A stretch of 20,842 bases of DNA from a virus, in IMG/VR virus record IMGVR_UViG_3300029267_002874, positions 1 to 20,842 of that record, one strand, 5' to 3'. Shown piece after piece: positions 12,743 through 20,777 of this stretch. Every line of letters begins with the position of its first letter. The stretch's first letter is position 1. Under the pieces are notes generated by a model. That model had not been told where the DNA came from, made no database searches, and saw only the letters and a program-made list of their open reading frames with translations. The position numbers and the translations under genes are program-made.

Positions 12743-12748
12743 CGGCCT

Positions 12749-13078
12749 ATGAGAAAATTCAAACTACCCAAGTCCGTGAACATCTGCGGAAAAACTTACA
12801 AGGTAAAAGCTTTCAAGGACAGCACGAAGCTGGATCCTGAATCTAATCGTTTTCTCCGCGGTCTCTGTTTGCCGAAAAATCAGGAGATCAGGATCCACAC
12901 AGAAGTTGAACCTGAAGATATGCTTGACACATTTCTGCATGAAATCATCCATGCAATCTTCTTTGAAATGCTCGGGCTTTCAGAGACGATTCCAGAAAAT
13001 CAAAAGGAAGTTTTTACCAGCGATTTTGCCACTGTCTTGGCCGATACCCTGGTAAGGAATCTCTTGATGCAGCCATGA
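12749..13078 (+). CDS. Small HExxH metalloprotease-like protein
   Basis: This is a 109-residue protein with chosen start ATG 12749 (MRKFKLPKSVNICGKTYKVK). TTG 12701 and ATG 12734 are also in frame, and none of the three has a convincing ribosome binding site. TFLHEIIHAIFFE (H64, E65, H68) is a zinc-protease HExxH motif, preceded by beta strands (EIRIHTEVEPEDML). This resembles short phage SprT- or ImmA-like proteins. A third zinc ligand is not obvious. Being next to the control region it could cleave a regulator, as ImmA-type proteins do. That is inference. Confidence 0.65.
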   Translation: MRKFKLPKSVNICGKTYKVKAFKDSTKLDPESNRFLRGLCLPKNQEIRIHTEVEPEDMLDTFLHEIIHAIFFEMLGLSETIPENQKEVFTSDFATVLADTLVRNLLMQP

Positions 13079-13088
13079 AGGAGAAAAA

Positions 13089-13349
13089 ATGAACAGATGT
13101 GGCGATTGCAAATATTTCGGTGATCCTGTCATGTATGAGTCCAAGGACGACGCCTGCATGGATACGCCTACTGGCTTTTATACGTGCAATCTCATAAAGC
13201 ATCGGCATGCTGATAATTCCTATGGCGAAGAAATTGTCAACAACCCAGCTAAAGCTGTGATCGAAGGTGGAGGTGGTTACAACGAGGGATTTAGGGTAAG
13301 GGAAGACTTTGGATGTGTTTGCTTTGAAAGGAAGATGGTGAAACCATGA
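13089..13349 (+). CDS. Small Cys-rich protein
   Basis: This is an 86-residue protein from ATG 13089 with AAGGAG upstream. Cysteines: CGDC at 4-7, C23, C33 and CVC near the end (FGCVCFERK). This is the pattern of small phage proteins that begin CxxCKYF and end GCxxFE, probably binding a metal. The role is unknown. The stop overlaps the next gene by four bases (ATGA). Confidence 0.7.
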   Translation: MNRCGDCKYFGDPVMYESKDDACMDTPTGFYTCNLIKHRHADNSYGEEIVNNPAKAVIEGGGGYNEGFRVREDFGCVCFERKMVKP

Positions 13350-14563
13350 GCGATCTACGAATCAAAACCGTGTCCCTGGATTCCATCCACCAGGACCCTG
13401 CGAACGCCAGGACGCACTCTGAAAAGAATATCGAGGCGATAATCGGAAGCCTCAAGGAATTCGGGCAGGTAGAGCCACTGATCGTCCAGAAAGAAACCAA
13501 GAAGGTGATCGGCGGAAACGGCCGCCTGGAGGTAATGCGAAAGCTTGGCTGGAAAAAGGCCAAGATCGTGGAAGTCGATCTGGATGATGTGAAAGCCGTC
13601 GCCCTGGGAATCACCCTGAACCGGACCACCGATTTGTCTGGATTCGATGGGGATGTCCTTGGGAAACTCCTGTCTTCAATTAATGACGAAATCGACCTTG
13701 AAAGCCTTGGATGGGATGAAAATGACCTCGATTCCCTGTTCGATGAGGGCAAAAAAGAGGGTAAAACCGGGGATGATGACGCCCCGGACCTCCCGAAAAA
13801 GGCAAAAACAAAAGAGGGAGAACTATGGACCCTCGGTAAGCACAGGCTTCTTTGCGGGGATGCGACCAGGCGTCAACACATAGCTCGGCTCATGGATAAG
13901 CGCTTTGCCAGCCTATTCCTGACAGATCCTCTATACAACGTGAATTATGAGGGCAAAACCAAGGAAGCTCTCAAAATCGAAAACGACAAGATGACAGACG
14001 AAGAATTCAGGCATTTCCTGAAAACCGCTTTCAAGCTTGCTGCCGACCATCTGGCCCCAGGATGCAGCTTTTATATCTGGCATGCTGACTTGGAAGGATA
14101 TGCGTTCAGGGGAGCCTGCAACGATTCCGGGCTGAGAATCAGGCAATGCCTGATCTGGAACAAAAATAACATGGTGATGGGCAGACAGGATTACCACTGG
14201 AAACACGAGCCATGCCTTTATGGCTGGAAAGACGGCGCTGCCCATAATTGGTTTGCCGATCGCAGGCAGGCGACAATCATGGAATTCGACAGGCCGAGCA
14301 GAAACGCAGAACATCCAACCATGAAGCCGGTGGAAATGCTTTGCTCGCAGATCCACAACAGCAGCAAAAAGGACGATATAGTCCTGGATACATTCGGTGG
14401 ATCCGGCAGCACCCTTATAGCCTGCGAGAAGCTCGGAAGGCAATGCTATATGCTGGAAATTGATCCAAGATACATGGACGTAATCCTGCAACGCTGGGCC
14501 GAATTCTCTGGAGAGGACCCAATACGGGAGGACGGCACCACTTGGTCATCGTTACAGGAATAG
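13346..14563 (+). CDS. ParB-like domain fused to a DNA methyltransferase, altered catalytic motif
   Basis: This is a 405-residue protein. Residues of about 5-95 are a ParB/Srx-type domain (NARTHSEKN; PLIVQK; VIGGNGRLEVMRKLG). Residues of about 158-390 are an N6-adenine/N4-cytosine methyltransferase of the beta class. It has LLCGDA, the catalytic region LTDPLYNVNYEG (194-197 DPLY where DPPY is expected), HPTMKP, the SAM motif DTFGGSGSTL (348-357) and EIDP. ParB/MTase fusions are common in phages and usually methylate phage DNA against host restriction. The Leu in the catalytic motif, from codon CTA (13931-13933) instead of CCA, may lower or abolish activity. Confidence 0.85.
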   Translation: MSDLRIKTVSLDSIHQDPANARTHSEKNIEAIIGSLKEFGQVEPLIVQKETKKVIGGNGRLEVMRKLGWKKAKIVEVDLDDVKAVALGITLNRTTDLSGFDGDVLGKLLSSINDEIDLESLGWDENDLDSLFDEGKKEGKTGDDDAPDLPKKAKTKEGELWTLGKHRLLCGDATRRQHIARLMDKRFASLFLTDPLYNVNYEGKTKEALKIENDKMTDEEFRHFLKTAFKLAADHLAPGCSFYIWHADLEGYAFRGACNDSGLRIRQCLIWNKNNMVMGRQDYHWKHEPCLYGWKDGAAHNWFADRRQATIMEFDRPSRNAEHPTMKPVEMLCSQIHNSSKKDDIVLDTFGGSGSTLIACEKLGRQCYMLEIDPRYMDVILQRWAEFSGEDPIREDGTTWSSLQE

Positions 14564-14571
14564 GAGAGAAA

Positions 14572-14824
14572 GTGATTTATCTTGCCAGCCCATACAGCCA
14601 CCCGGATCCATTGGTGCGCGAACAGAGGTTCAAGGCTGTCTGCGAGTACGCGGCAAATCTCATGAAAGATGGGGAAATGGTTTATTCCCCGATCGCGCTT
14701 CATTTCCAAATGCGATGAATTATTTGTCCTTATGATCGACGGATGGGACAAGTCAAAGGGAGTGGACGCGGAAATAGAAATAGCCAACGAGCTATGTGTC
14801 CCTGTGACTTACGTCGGGCCATGA
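14572..14824 (+). pseudogene. Broken DUF1937 (nucleoside deoxyribosyltransferase-like) gene
   Basis: The first fragment (GTG 14572 to stop 14718, 48 residues) begins MIYLASPYSHPDPLVREQRF and reaches VYSPIALHF. This is the typical DUF1937 start, with AGGAG upstream. The typical ending, KCDELFVLMIDGW and VDAEIEIANELCVPVTY, follows one frame over (14708 to stop 14824). About 25-30 middle residues are missing. The product looks like an internal deletion plus frameshift at about 14695-14710. The second frame still ends in an ATGA overlap with the following methyltransferase, so the coupling signal is older than the lesion. Intact relatives are small nucleotide-metabolism enzymes. Confidence 0.8.
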
Positions 14825-15738
14825 CGGTCAAAATCATAAACGCCGATGTGCTTGAAGGGCTGTCGCAACTCAAGTCCGAAAGCGTGAATTGCTGCGTGAC
14901 ATCGCCACCTTATTGGGGTCTGCGGGACTACGGTGTTGAAGGGCAGCTTGGCCTCGAGGATACCCCGGAAGAATACGTTTCAAGAATGGTAGATGTTTTC
15001 AAAGAAGTCAAAAGGGTGCTAAAATCTGACGGAACTTTGTGGTTGAACCTTGGGGATAGCTATGCGGCGAACCGTTCTTATCAAGTGATGGACAAGAAAT
15101 GGCGCGACGTTGGGAACACGAAGTCAAGCGAGGTGCCACCAGGCCTAAAACCAAAGGATCTAGTCGGAATCCCATGGCGCGTTGCTTTCGCCCTGCAGGC
15201 TGATGGATGGTATCTGCGCCAGGATATTATCTGGCACAAGCCGAACCCCATGCCAGAAAGTGTGCGTGATCGCTGCACGAAGGCACATGAGTACATTTTC
15301 CTTTTGAGCAAATCAGTAAAATATTATTACAACATTGATGCTGTGCGAGAGCCTTGCGCAGAAGAGAAAACAGCAGGGCAAAACTCAACAGTCAGATCGA
15401 AAGCCCACCTTCCAGGAAACAAGCAAAACGGCCGTGGAGTTGGCTGTAAGATGCCTGAGAAATGGAATAACCCATCTGGAAGGAATAAACGATCAGTATG
15501 GACAATTCCAACAAAGCCGTACAAGGGTGCGCATTTTGCCGTCTTTCCTCCCGATCTAATTCAGCCCTGCATCCTGGCCGGATGCCCTGAAGGCGGGACG
15601 GTCCTTGATCCCTTCATGGGATCTGGAACCACCCTCGAGGTTGCAAGAAAAAACGGATGCAAAGGGATCGGAATTGAGCTGAATCCTGAATACGTCAAGT
15701 TGGCAAAGAAACGGCTTGCCCAGGATTGTCTTTTCTGA
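14821..15738 (+). CDS. DNA methyltransferase, SPPY type
   Basis: This is a 305-residue protein. The start at ATG 14821 (MTVKIINADVLEGLSQL) overlaps the broken gene stop (ATGA). The in-frame ATG 14743 lies inside the DUF1937 remnant. CCVTSPPYWGLRDYG gives the catalytic SPPY (28-31) expected for N4-cytosine or N6-adenine beta-class enzymes. LDPFMGSGTTLE (about 262-273) is the SAM-binding motif, and GIELNPEYV follows. The middle (about 85-220) holds the target-recognition region. The likely role is protecting phage DNA from restriction. No cognate nuclease is seen, so it appears to be an orphan enzyme. Confidence 0.9.
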   Translation: MTVKIINADVLEGLSQLKSESVNCCVTSPPYWGLRDYGVEGQLGLEDTPEEYVSRMVDVFKEVKRVLKSDGTLWLNLGDSYAANRSYQVMDKKWRDVGNTKSSEVPPGLKPKDLVGIPWRVAFALQADGWYLRQDIIWHKPNPMPESVRDRCTKAHEYIFLLSKSVKYYYNIDAVREPCAEEKTAGQNSTVRSKAHLPGNKQNGRGVGCKMPEKWNNPSGRNKRSVWTIPTKPYKGAHFAVFPPDLIQPCILAGCPEGGTVLDPFMGSGTTLEVARKNGCKGIGIELNPEYVKLAKKRLAQDCLF

Positions 15739-15757
15739 TCAGGCTCTCAGAAAGCTA

Positions 15758-16243
15758 TCAAACAAGCCATCCGATGATGGCAAGGATAGCCATGATCACG
15801 AAAAACACCCATGACTTCCAGTTTTCCCGTGATTCTTTCTTCGCCTTTTGAGCGGTTTTCATATTCCTGAAACCATCTGTGATCGCAGTACTTAAAGACG
15901 TCTCGACATTCTTCAGGTCCTTTTTGAAGGATTCTCCGGCATTTTGCAGGTCCTTTCGGAGCGACTCATCATGTACGTTGTTCAGCTCTTTTTGCGCCTC
16001 GACCTCTTTCTCAAGGCTTGTAATCTTGTTTTCACGCACATTTCCTTTCTCGTAGATTTCGCCAATATGGTTTGAAGTCCGCTCCGTGAATTTTGTAAAC
16101 GAGTCCTCTATTCTTTTGCATGAGCCTTCTATGGATTCGATAAAACGACGTTGCTCTTTCATTTCGCCCTCCATTTTGGCCTTGAGTGTTTCAATCTTGC
16201 CCTCCACTTTTTCGATTCGGGCGCAAGGTTCGTGATCTCCCAT
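15758..16243 (-). CDS. Coiled-coil protein with C-terminal membrane anchor (XhlA-like, lysis-associated?)
   Basis: This is a 161-residue protein from ATG 16243 with AAAGGA 7 bases upstream; the TTG at 16246 is less likely. Almost the whole chain is a charged coiled coil (IEKVEGKIETLKAKMEGEM onward). It ends in one membrane segment, WVFFVIMAILAIIGWLV, reaching the C-terminus. The plan is like XhlA/hemolysin-type holin partners and spanin-like accessory proteins. Its position after the tail genes, where lysis genes often lie, agrees. There is no endolysin in the window to confirm this. Confidence 0.6.
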   Translation of the reverse strand: MGDHEPCARIEKVEGKIETLKAKMEGEMKEQRRFIESIEGSCKRIEDSFTKFTERTSNHIGEIYEKGNVRENKITSLEKEVEAQKELNNVHDESLRKDLQNAGESFKKDLKNVETSLSTAITDGFRNMKTAQKAKKESRENWKSWVFFVIMAILAIIGWLV

Positions 16244-16253
16244 CAATCATCCT

Positions 16254-16898
16254 TTATGGTTTTCTGGCGATGAACATCCATGCAACATTCGCAGCGCCTC
16301 CTGTTACAGTTGCAAAAGTGTGCGCAGTAAACCCTGCGGTCGATTTCGTTGCAACGGAAACCGAATATGCTCCGACAGGAATCGCCGGATTGTCAATGAC
16401 TGGTATGATTGCCGGCTGGCTGCTGAAGGCCGGGTTCAAGGTGAACGTCACGTTGTAAACGCCAACAGCTCCCGGCGATACCGTGAAGCCCGTACCAAAT
16501 GATTTTCCACCACCTGCAGAGATCCCGCCATACGCTTCTTGCTCCGCGCTTGAAGCTGCAGGGTTTTCCTCGATCCATGCCGAGCCGTTCCATGTCACGC
16601 GCACATCTTCGTCTTTGATCCAGAAGTTCATGCCCTCTGAAAGTGCGAAGAAACGCCAGCCGCTTACTGTGTAAACGGCCATCTCGCCATCATGACCAGT
16701 CCAATCGCCGGAGGCGGTTGCCTTCACATAATAAAGCGAACTGAGGGCCGGGCTTCCTGGAGGCGCTGAAAGATCGCGGTCCTCCATCGTCATGTTCGAC
16801 ATCAAGTCCAGCAGCGCAAGCGCCTCGTTGTGCGTGATATACGCGCTGTCCTGATCTGCCTCAATGTAAGGCATTGCGAGCCTTGGGGTGTCCGCCAT
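16254..16898 (-). CDS. DUF2793 phage protein (tail-tip or fibre-associated)
   Basis: This is a 214-residue protein from ATG 16898, overlapping the hub gene stop. Residues 4-115 are typical DUF2793: TPRLAMPYIEADQDSAYITH, NEALALLDLM, LSAPPGSPALSSLYYV, GDWTGHDGEMAVY, then GSAWIEE. The second part (about 130-214) is a beta-rich Gly/Ala/Thr domain ending NVAWMFIARKP. It looks like a receptor-binding or fibre head. DUF2793 proteins sit at the end of GTA-like tail clusters and probably take part in adsorption. Confidence 0.8.
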   Translation of the reverse strand: MADTPRLAMPYIEADQDSAYITHNEALALLDLMSNMTMEDRDLSAPPGSPALSSLYYVKATASGDWTGHDGEMAVYTVSGWRFFALSEGMNFWIKDEDVRVTWNGSAWIEENPAASSAEQEAYGGISAGGGKSFGTGFTVSPGAVGVYNVTFTLNPAFSSQPAIIPVIDNPAIPVGAYSVSVATKSTAGFTAHTFATVTGGAANVAWMFIARKP

Positions 16899-19492
16899 TA
16901 CAGTGTTACCTCCCGCCCTGTGCCCCGGCCAACCAGGTCAGAGAGCTGATAAATGTCAATTGGAATGGGATTGCCTGGTGCAAAGCCATCTGTTGTCTGC
17001 TGCGCAGCGGTATAGACCACGCTGGTCGCGTCCTCGACCTCGATTGTTCTCAATACGTTGCCACCCGGTGTGTCCAGGATGTCGATTTCGTAGCGCTCGC
17101 GTGCCTCTAGCATCGGCGCAACCTGCAGGAGGACCTTGTGCAGCGTGCGACTTCTGCGTTTCCAGCTGATCGTCAAATTGTTGGAGCTGTCGCGCAGGCC
17201 AGTGAGAACAGCCGGCGCGAAGCACTGGATCGTATTGTTCCGCATGGGCTGCAGCTTGTAGGCCGGAATCGTTCCGAGCAGGACCCCAGGCGCCTGGGCC
17301 TTGAAGTCCTGGTCGCGATCGGTGTCCGCCAGATTCGTGGGCAGGAACTCGAAGCCCGGGTTGTCGTTTATCGGTATGAATCGCTCGGAATCGATGTCGT
17401 GGTTCGCAACCTGGCTTTCTGTTCCACGGAGGCCCCGGAGAAAGGTATCAAGGTCATAAGTATCGGTGTCCACGAGAGTTGCATTCGCGTATCCAATGAC
17501 CTCACCGCCAATGACAGCGCGATTTGCGCCGTTCAGGACCTCCAGCTCGGTCTTGCTCTCGAGCGTGCCCTCGCGCATCCTGATCCTGACCGTGCTTTCC
17601 CGGTCCCAAAGATATGTCGAGTTTGACGGAAAGCGATCGCCGATCACTTCTCCGGCCCAGCCCTCGACAATCTGGTTTCCGACCAGGTAGAAGTTCTGGC
17701 CATCGCCCGATTGCCAGATCGCAGAACTCAGCCAGTCGGCCTCCGGATCATATTTTCCGATCGAGTAATAAATACCGGGCGTGCTGACCTCGTTGTTCGT
17801 AAACGGCGCGATGTCGATCACGCAGAAAAAAAGCTCTCCGGCGACAAAGATGTGATAGGTCAGGGACAGGTCTTCGACCTCGTCCTCGACCCCAACCTGC
17901 TCGTTCGCCGCGTCGTATTCCTTCACGGCCTCGATCGCCAGAATGTCGTTCGCTCCACGGTCCACGCGCTTGACGGTCATGCGCAAGTCCTCGTCGTTCA
18001 CTGTCATCGCCAGCGTGTCATTCGGTTGGATCTCCAAGTAAGAAACAGGCAACGACATCGAGTAAACACGGCGACCAGCCCAGGCTTGCCAAAGCTCGCG
18101 CCTTGCGATCTTCCTTGCCTCGGCGCCGGTCAAGACCATTGGCAGGTCGTAGTTGACTACCTGCTCAGACGGCGTTGCGAACCTGCGCTCGCGCTGCATA
18201 GACATCTGCCAGTCCATCTTCTTCTCGATAAACCGGACATTAACCTCGTTCGGCAGGTCGATGCTCATGCCATCGGTCTCGCCGATCTTCCCGGCCGCAG
18301 CCGCGCCAAACTCCCTGGTCGCCAGGTCGTTCTCGTCAACAGTGACGACATCGACGTTTCCCCTTGATTTGAAGATGAACTTGCCCTCCGACTCTGTCAG
18401 GACCAGGTCGTGCGCGGTGATCAGCGGGTTAATCAGATCCTGGCCGGACTGCGGCCCTTGGACAGCCATGCCCTTCAAAATCTCTGTATCCTCAACGCCG
18501 CTGACATCGTACTGGTCAGCGGTCAGGCCGTAGCGCTCAAGAATGATCGGGATAGCTTCGTTTACCTTGCGGTCTGTTTGCTCGTTGACCAGGAACTGAA
18601 AGTGCGGAAGCACGTTGCCGAACTGCTTGATCTCCAGGTTCTTGATTACGACGTATGCAATGCCTCTAAATGGCGGGACCTCGTCAACGCCTTCAATCGC
18701 CTGAATCGTCGGGTCTGGGGTTTGCGTCAGGGTCCCGGTATAAAATTCTATTCCTTCCATCATTGATTCTGAAAATGCCGGTATTGTCTGGTTCATGGTC
18801 ACGGTCGCGCCGAAGACCTCATCCAGCCAGGTATCCTTGCGCACCTGCATGAAAGTCTCGCCGGCACCTGGCCCGTCGCCGACTTCGATCACAGTCCCGG
18901 TCCCGTTGTTTGCCCCATTTGTCCAGCCTGAAAATGCGATATCCAGGCCGCTCTTGTATTCCTTGAGATCAGGGCCGCCGTTTTCCGAGATAACTTTCAT
19001 CGTATATTGGCCCAAAACGCTGCTGGATTCCACGCTGACCAGGTTACTGATCTTGTTCACGGTTTGTTCCGGTTGCCAGATTACCTGGCCATTCGCCCAG
19101 ACTTTGTCGAAACTCTCGATCTCGCCCTCGCAAACTGCGATCGCAATATCTACCTGATAGGTGTATGTCGTGGTAATTCCCCATGGCCTTGTCGGCCTGG
19201 GCGTTGCCAGCGATGTCTCGTGAAGCTCTGACAGCCAGATAATCGTGCCGGCAATCCTGTTCTGCTCTCCGAGCGCGAACTGGACAGGCGAGCCCTCGCT
19301 TGTCGCCTGAACTTGTATCTCGTTCAGGCGTTGTCCATGAAGCATTATCGGCTGTTCTTGCTGCTCGTCCGTCCCAAATACTGCAGGGAAAAGGTACTCG
19401 CTGTCGATGTAAGAGCCTGCAGCCGTTCCGAGAGCGAAGCCTATCGGGCCTGCGATCATTCCCCCGACAATGCCGAGTGCAAGCTGCGCCAT
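16898..19492 (-). CDS. Tail hub/host-specificity protein (GTA gp15/Phage-tail_3-like)
   Basis: This is an 864-residue protein. The Gly/Ala-rich N-terminus (GIVGGMIAGPIGFALGTAAG) is typical for tail-tip hub proteins. YTYQVDIAIAVCEGEIESF (about 109-127) matches the family in which the hub starts with a beta domain. The central part (about 230-540) fits the Phage-tail_3 region. The C-terminal part has FLRGLRGTE, then WKRRSRTL and a fibronectin-like end (YEIDILDTPGGNVLRTI, then VVYTAAQQTTDG). GTA gp15 proteins are about 1,300 residues; the TIM-barrel domain seen there is not recognised here. It forms the tail tip with the two proteins encoded upstream. Confidence 0.8.
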   Translation of the reverse strand: MAQLALGIVGGMIAGPIGFALGTAAGSYIDSEYLFPAVFGTDEQQEQPIMLHGQRLNEIQVQATSEGSPVQFALGEQNRIAGTIIWLSELHETSLATPRPTRPWGITTTYTYQVDIAIAVCEGEIESFDKVWANGQVIWQPEQTVNKISNLVSVESSSVLGQYTMKVISENGGPDLKEYKSGLDIAFSGWTNGANNGTGTVIEVGDGPGAGETFMQVRKDTWLDEVFGATVTMNQTIPAFSESMMEGIEFYTGTLTQTPDPTIQAIEGVDEVPPFRGIAYVVIKNLEIKQFGNVLPHFQFLVNEQTDRKVNEAIPIILERYGLTADQYDVSGVEDTEILKGMAVQGPQSGQDLINPLITAHDLVLTESEGKFIFKSRGNVDVVTVDENDLATREFGAAAAGKIGETDGMSIDLPNEVNVRFIEKKMDWQMSMQRERRFATPSEQVVNYDLPMVLTGAEARKIARRELWQAWAGRRVYSMSLPVSYLEIQPNDTLAMTVNDEDLRMTVKRVDRGANDILAIEAVKEYDAANEQVGVEDEVEDLSLTYHIFVAGELFFCVIDIAPFTNNEVSTPGIYYSIGKYDPEADWLSSAIWQSGDGQNFYLVGNQIVEGWAGEVIGDRFPSNSTYLWDRESTVRIRMREGTLESKTELEVLNGANRAVIGGEVIGYANATLVDTDTYDLDTFLRGLRGTESQVANHDIDSERFIPINDNPGFEFLPTNLADTDRDQDFKAQAPGVLLGTIPAYKLQPMRNNTIQCFAPAVLTGLRDSSNNLTISWKRRSRTLHKVLLQVAPMLEARERYEIDILDTPGGNVLRTIEVEDATSVVYTAAQQTTDGFAPGNPIPIDIYQLSDLVGRGTGREVTL

Positions 19493-19911
19493 CAGTCGAT
19501 GCCCTTATATTTAAAGGCCGCGACCGTGGCCCTGGCCCATTGCGGTTTATAGCTGGTCTCCACGATCTCGCCGGTCGTGTGATTTGTATGGATGATGTTG
19601 TTGCAGTCGCTCAAGATCCCGATATGCCTGGCGGTCCTGGCCCTGGTCACGCACATGACGACCACATCGCCAGGGCCAGCGTCTGCGATCTCGATCTGGT
19701 CGAGGCCCTTGCGCATCTCGGTCAGAACCTTGTCGCCTTCGACATAACGGTCGTAGGTCTTACAGTCGTGATCCATGACTCCGAGCGATTTTCCGACGGC
19801 GACCACCAGGCCGAAGCAGTCCAGGCCCTTGCCGATAATGCGCCCCTGATGGACGAACGGTGTGCCAATAGCCCTTGCGGCTCTCGCGATTATGTCGCCC
19901 CTGGTGATCAT
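19492..19911 (-). CDS. NlpC/P60-type tail peptidase (GTA gp14-like)
   Basis: This is a 139-residue protein from ATG 19911, overlapping the DUF2163 stop by four bases. GTPFVHQGRIIGKGLDCFGLV holds the catalytic Cys (C32) with the usual G-x-D-C-x-G-L-V frame. GDVVVM is followed by ARHIGIL with H96, and the third polar residue is probably H108. These small cysteine peptidases sit on the tail tip and cut peptidoglycan cross-links during DNA entry. The ORF from 20001 extends into the preceding gene and is rejected. Confidence 0.9.
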   Translation of the reverse strand: MITRGDIIARAARAIGTPFVHQGRIIGKGLDCFGLVVAVGKSLGVMDHDCKTYDRYVEGDKVLTEMRKGLDQIEIADAGPGDVVVMCVTRARTARHIGILSDCNNIIHTNHTTGEIVETSYKPQWARATVAAFKYKGID

Positions 19912-20777
19912 CGAACGCTCGGGACCTGCAGCGTCTTGTCCCGCCCAGGTATAAACGGGAATCCGCCGAAGTTGACAAAATTGTTGAACTTGTTTTTGCA
20001 CGTTGTTCTAAGTTTATCGCACCCTGCCACGATGTCGAACGTATCGTTTGGCTCGATTGCATAAAGCGCTGGCAGCTGCAGCTCGATCGTGTAAGGCGGT
20101 CCGAAAAGGCTCTCCTTGACGTTAACGATCTGGCCGTTGTTGGCGCCGGACGTCCAGGTCAGCCGGCCGAAGGAAAAATACCCGGAGCCCTTGGTCAGGC
20201 CAGTGCACTCGAACTTTGCCCTGGCCAGCAGCGGGTCTGTATCGACCAGAAAAACAGTGCCGTTTTCTTCGGTCGTTGACAGGTTGACCCTGCAGATCGA
20301 GTCGCCAAGCTCGTGCCTGCATTCATGCGTGTACATGTCGCCGACCTTCGGCCTGAGCCATCGACCCAGACCTTCGAGCTTGCCCTCCCAGCGGTTGTCC
20401 GAAAACTTGGACTCGGTCAGCCAGTACACGTTGCGCCCGTATATGCCAGCCCATGGGTGCCTGTGGTCGACGATCGTCTCCGTGATCTTTGCCTCGTAGT
20501 ATTTGCCGGCCTGCAGGTCATCGTGCGTAATCGCATCGTCGGAGATGATGCCGACCGCCTCGAGGTTGTCTTCTTTAAAGCCAGACAGCGACTGCCTGGC
20601 CGTGGCGCTGAGACTGTTCATAGGAGTGTATGTCTCGCCCTCGATCGTCAGCAGCTTGTCGCAGTCAGTGAATCTGAGGATCTCGCCGTCTGTGCGCTCG
20701 AGTTTCCAGCATGTGGCAATTGAATGGACCTTTGCATTGAGCAGAGAGCGCAGGGCGTTGCTGATCTCGAATGCCAT
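19908..20777 (-). CDS. DUF2163 phage tail protein (GTA gp13-like)
   Basis: This is a 289-residue protein from ATG 20777 (MAFEISNALRSLL), with GGAG upstream and overlapping the previous stop (TAATG). The N-terminal domain (WKLERTDGEILRFTDCDK, TYTPMNSLSAT) and the C-terminal signature (DIVAGCDKLRTTCKNKFNN, FVNFGGFPFIPGRD) are diagnostic for DUF2163/BR0599. A cysteine-rich middle (HECRHELGDSICRV) may bind a metal. In gene transfer agents it forms part of the baseplate hub together with the peptidase and the large hub protein, in this same order. Confidence 0.9.
   Translation of the reverse strand: MAFEISNALRSLLNAKVHSIATCWKLERTDGEILRFTDCDKLLTIEGETYTPMNSLSATARQSLSGFKEDNLEAVGIISDDAITHDDLQAGKYYEAKITETIVDHRHPWAGIYGRNVYWLTESKFSDNRWEGKLEGLGRWLRPKVGDMYTHECRHELGDSICRVNLSTTEENGTVFLVDTDPLLARAKFECTGLTKGSGYFSFGRLTWTSGANNGQIVNVKESLFGPPYTIELQLPALYAIEPNDTFDIVAGCDKLRTTCKNKFNNFVNFGGFPFIPGRDKTLQVPSVR

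Noticed and set aside
14743-14820. Upstream start for the SPPY methyltransferase
   Set aside because: These 26 codons read the DUF1937 remnant in another frame; ATG 14821 has the ATGA overlap and begins at the conserved part of the protein.
15727-15752. Bidirectional terminator between convergent genes
   Set aside because: CTTTTCTGA and TCAGAAAG can pair only as a short AT-rich stem with a bulge, and no proper T-tract follows it on either strand.
19300-20064. 254-residue plus-strand frame over the tail genes
   Set aside because: It is antisense to the NlpC/P60 and DUF2163 genes, which carry clear family signatures; GC-rich codons leave the opposite strand open by chance.
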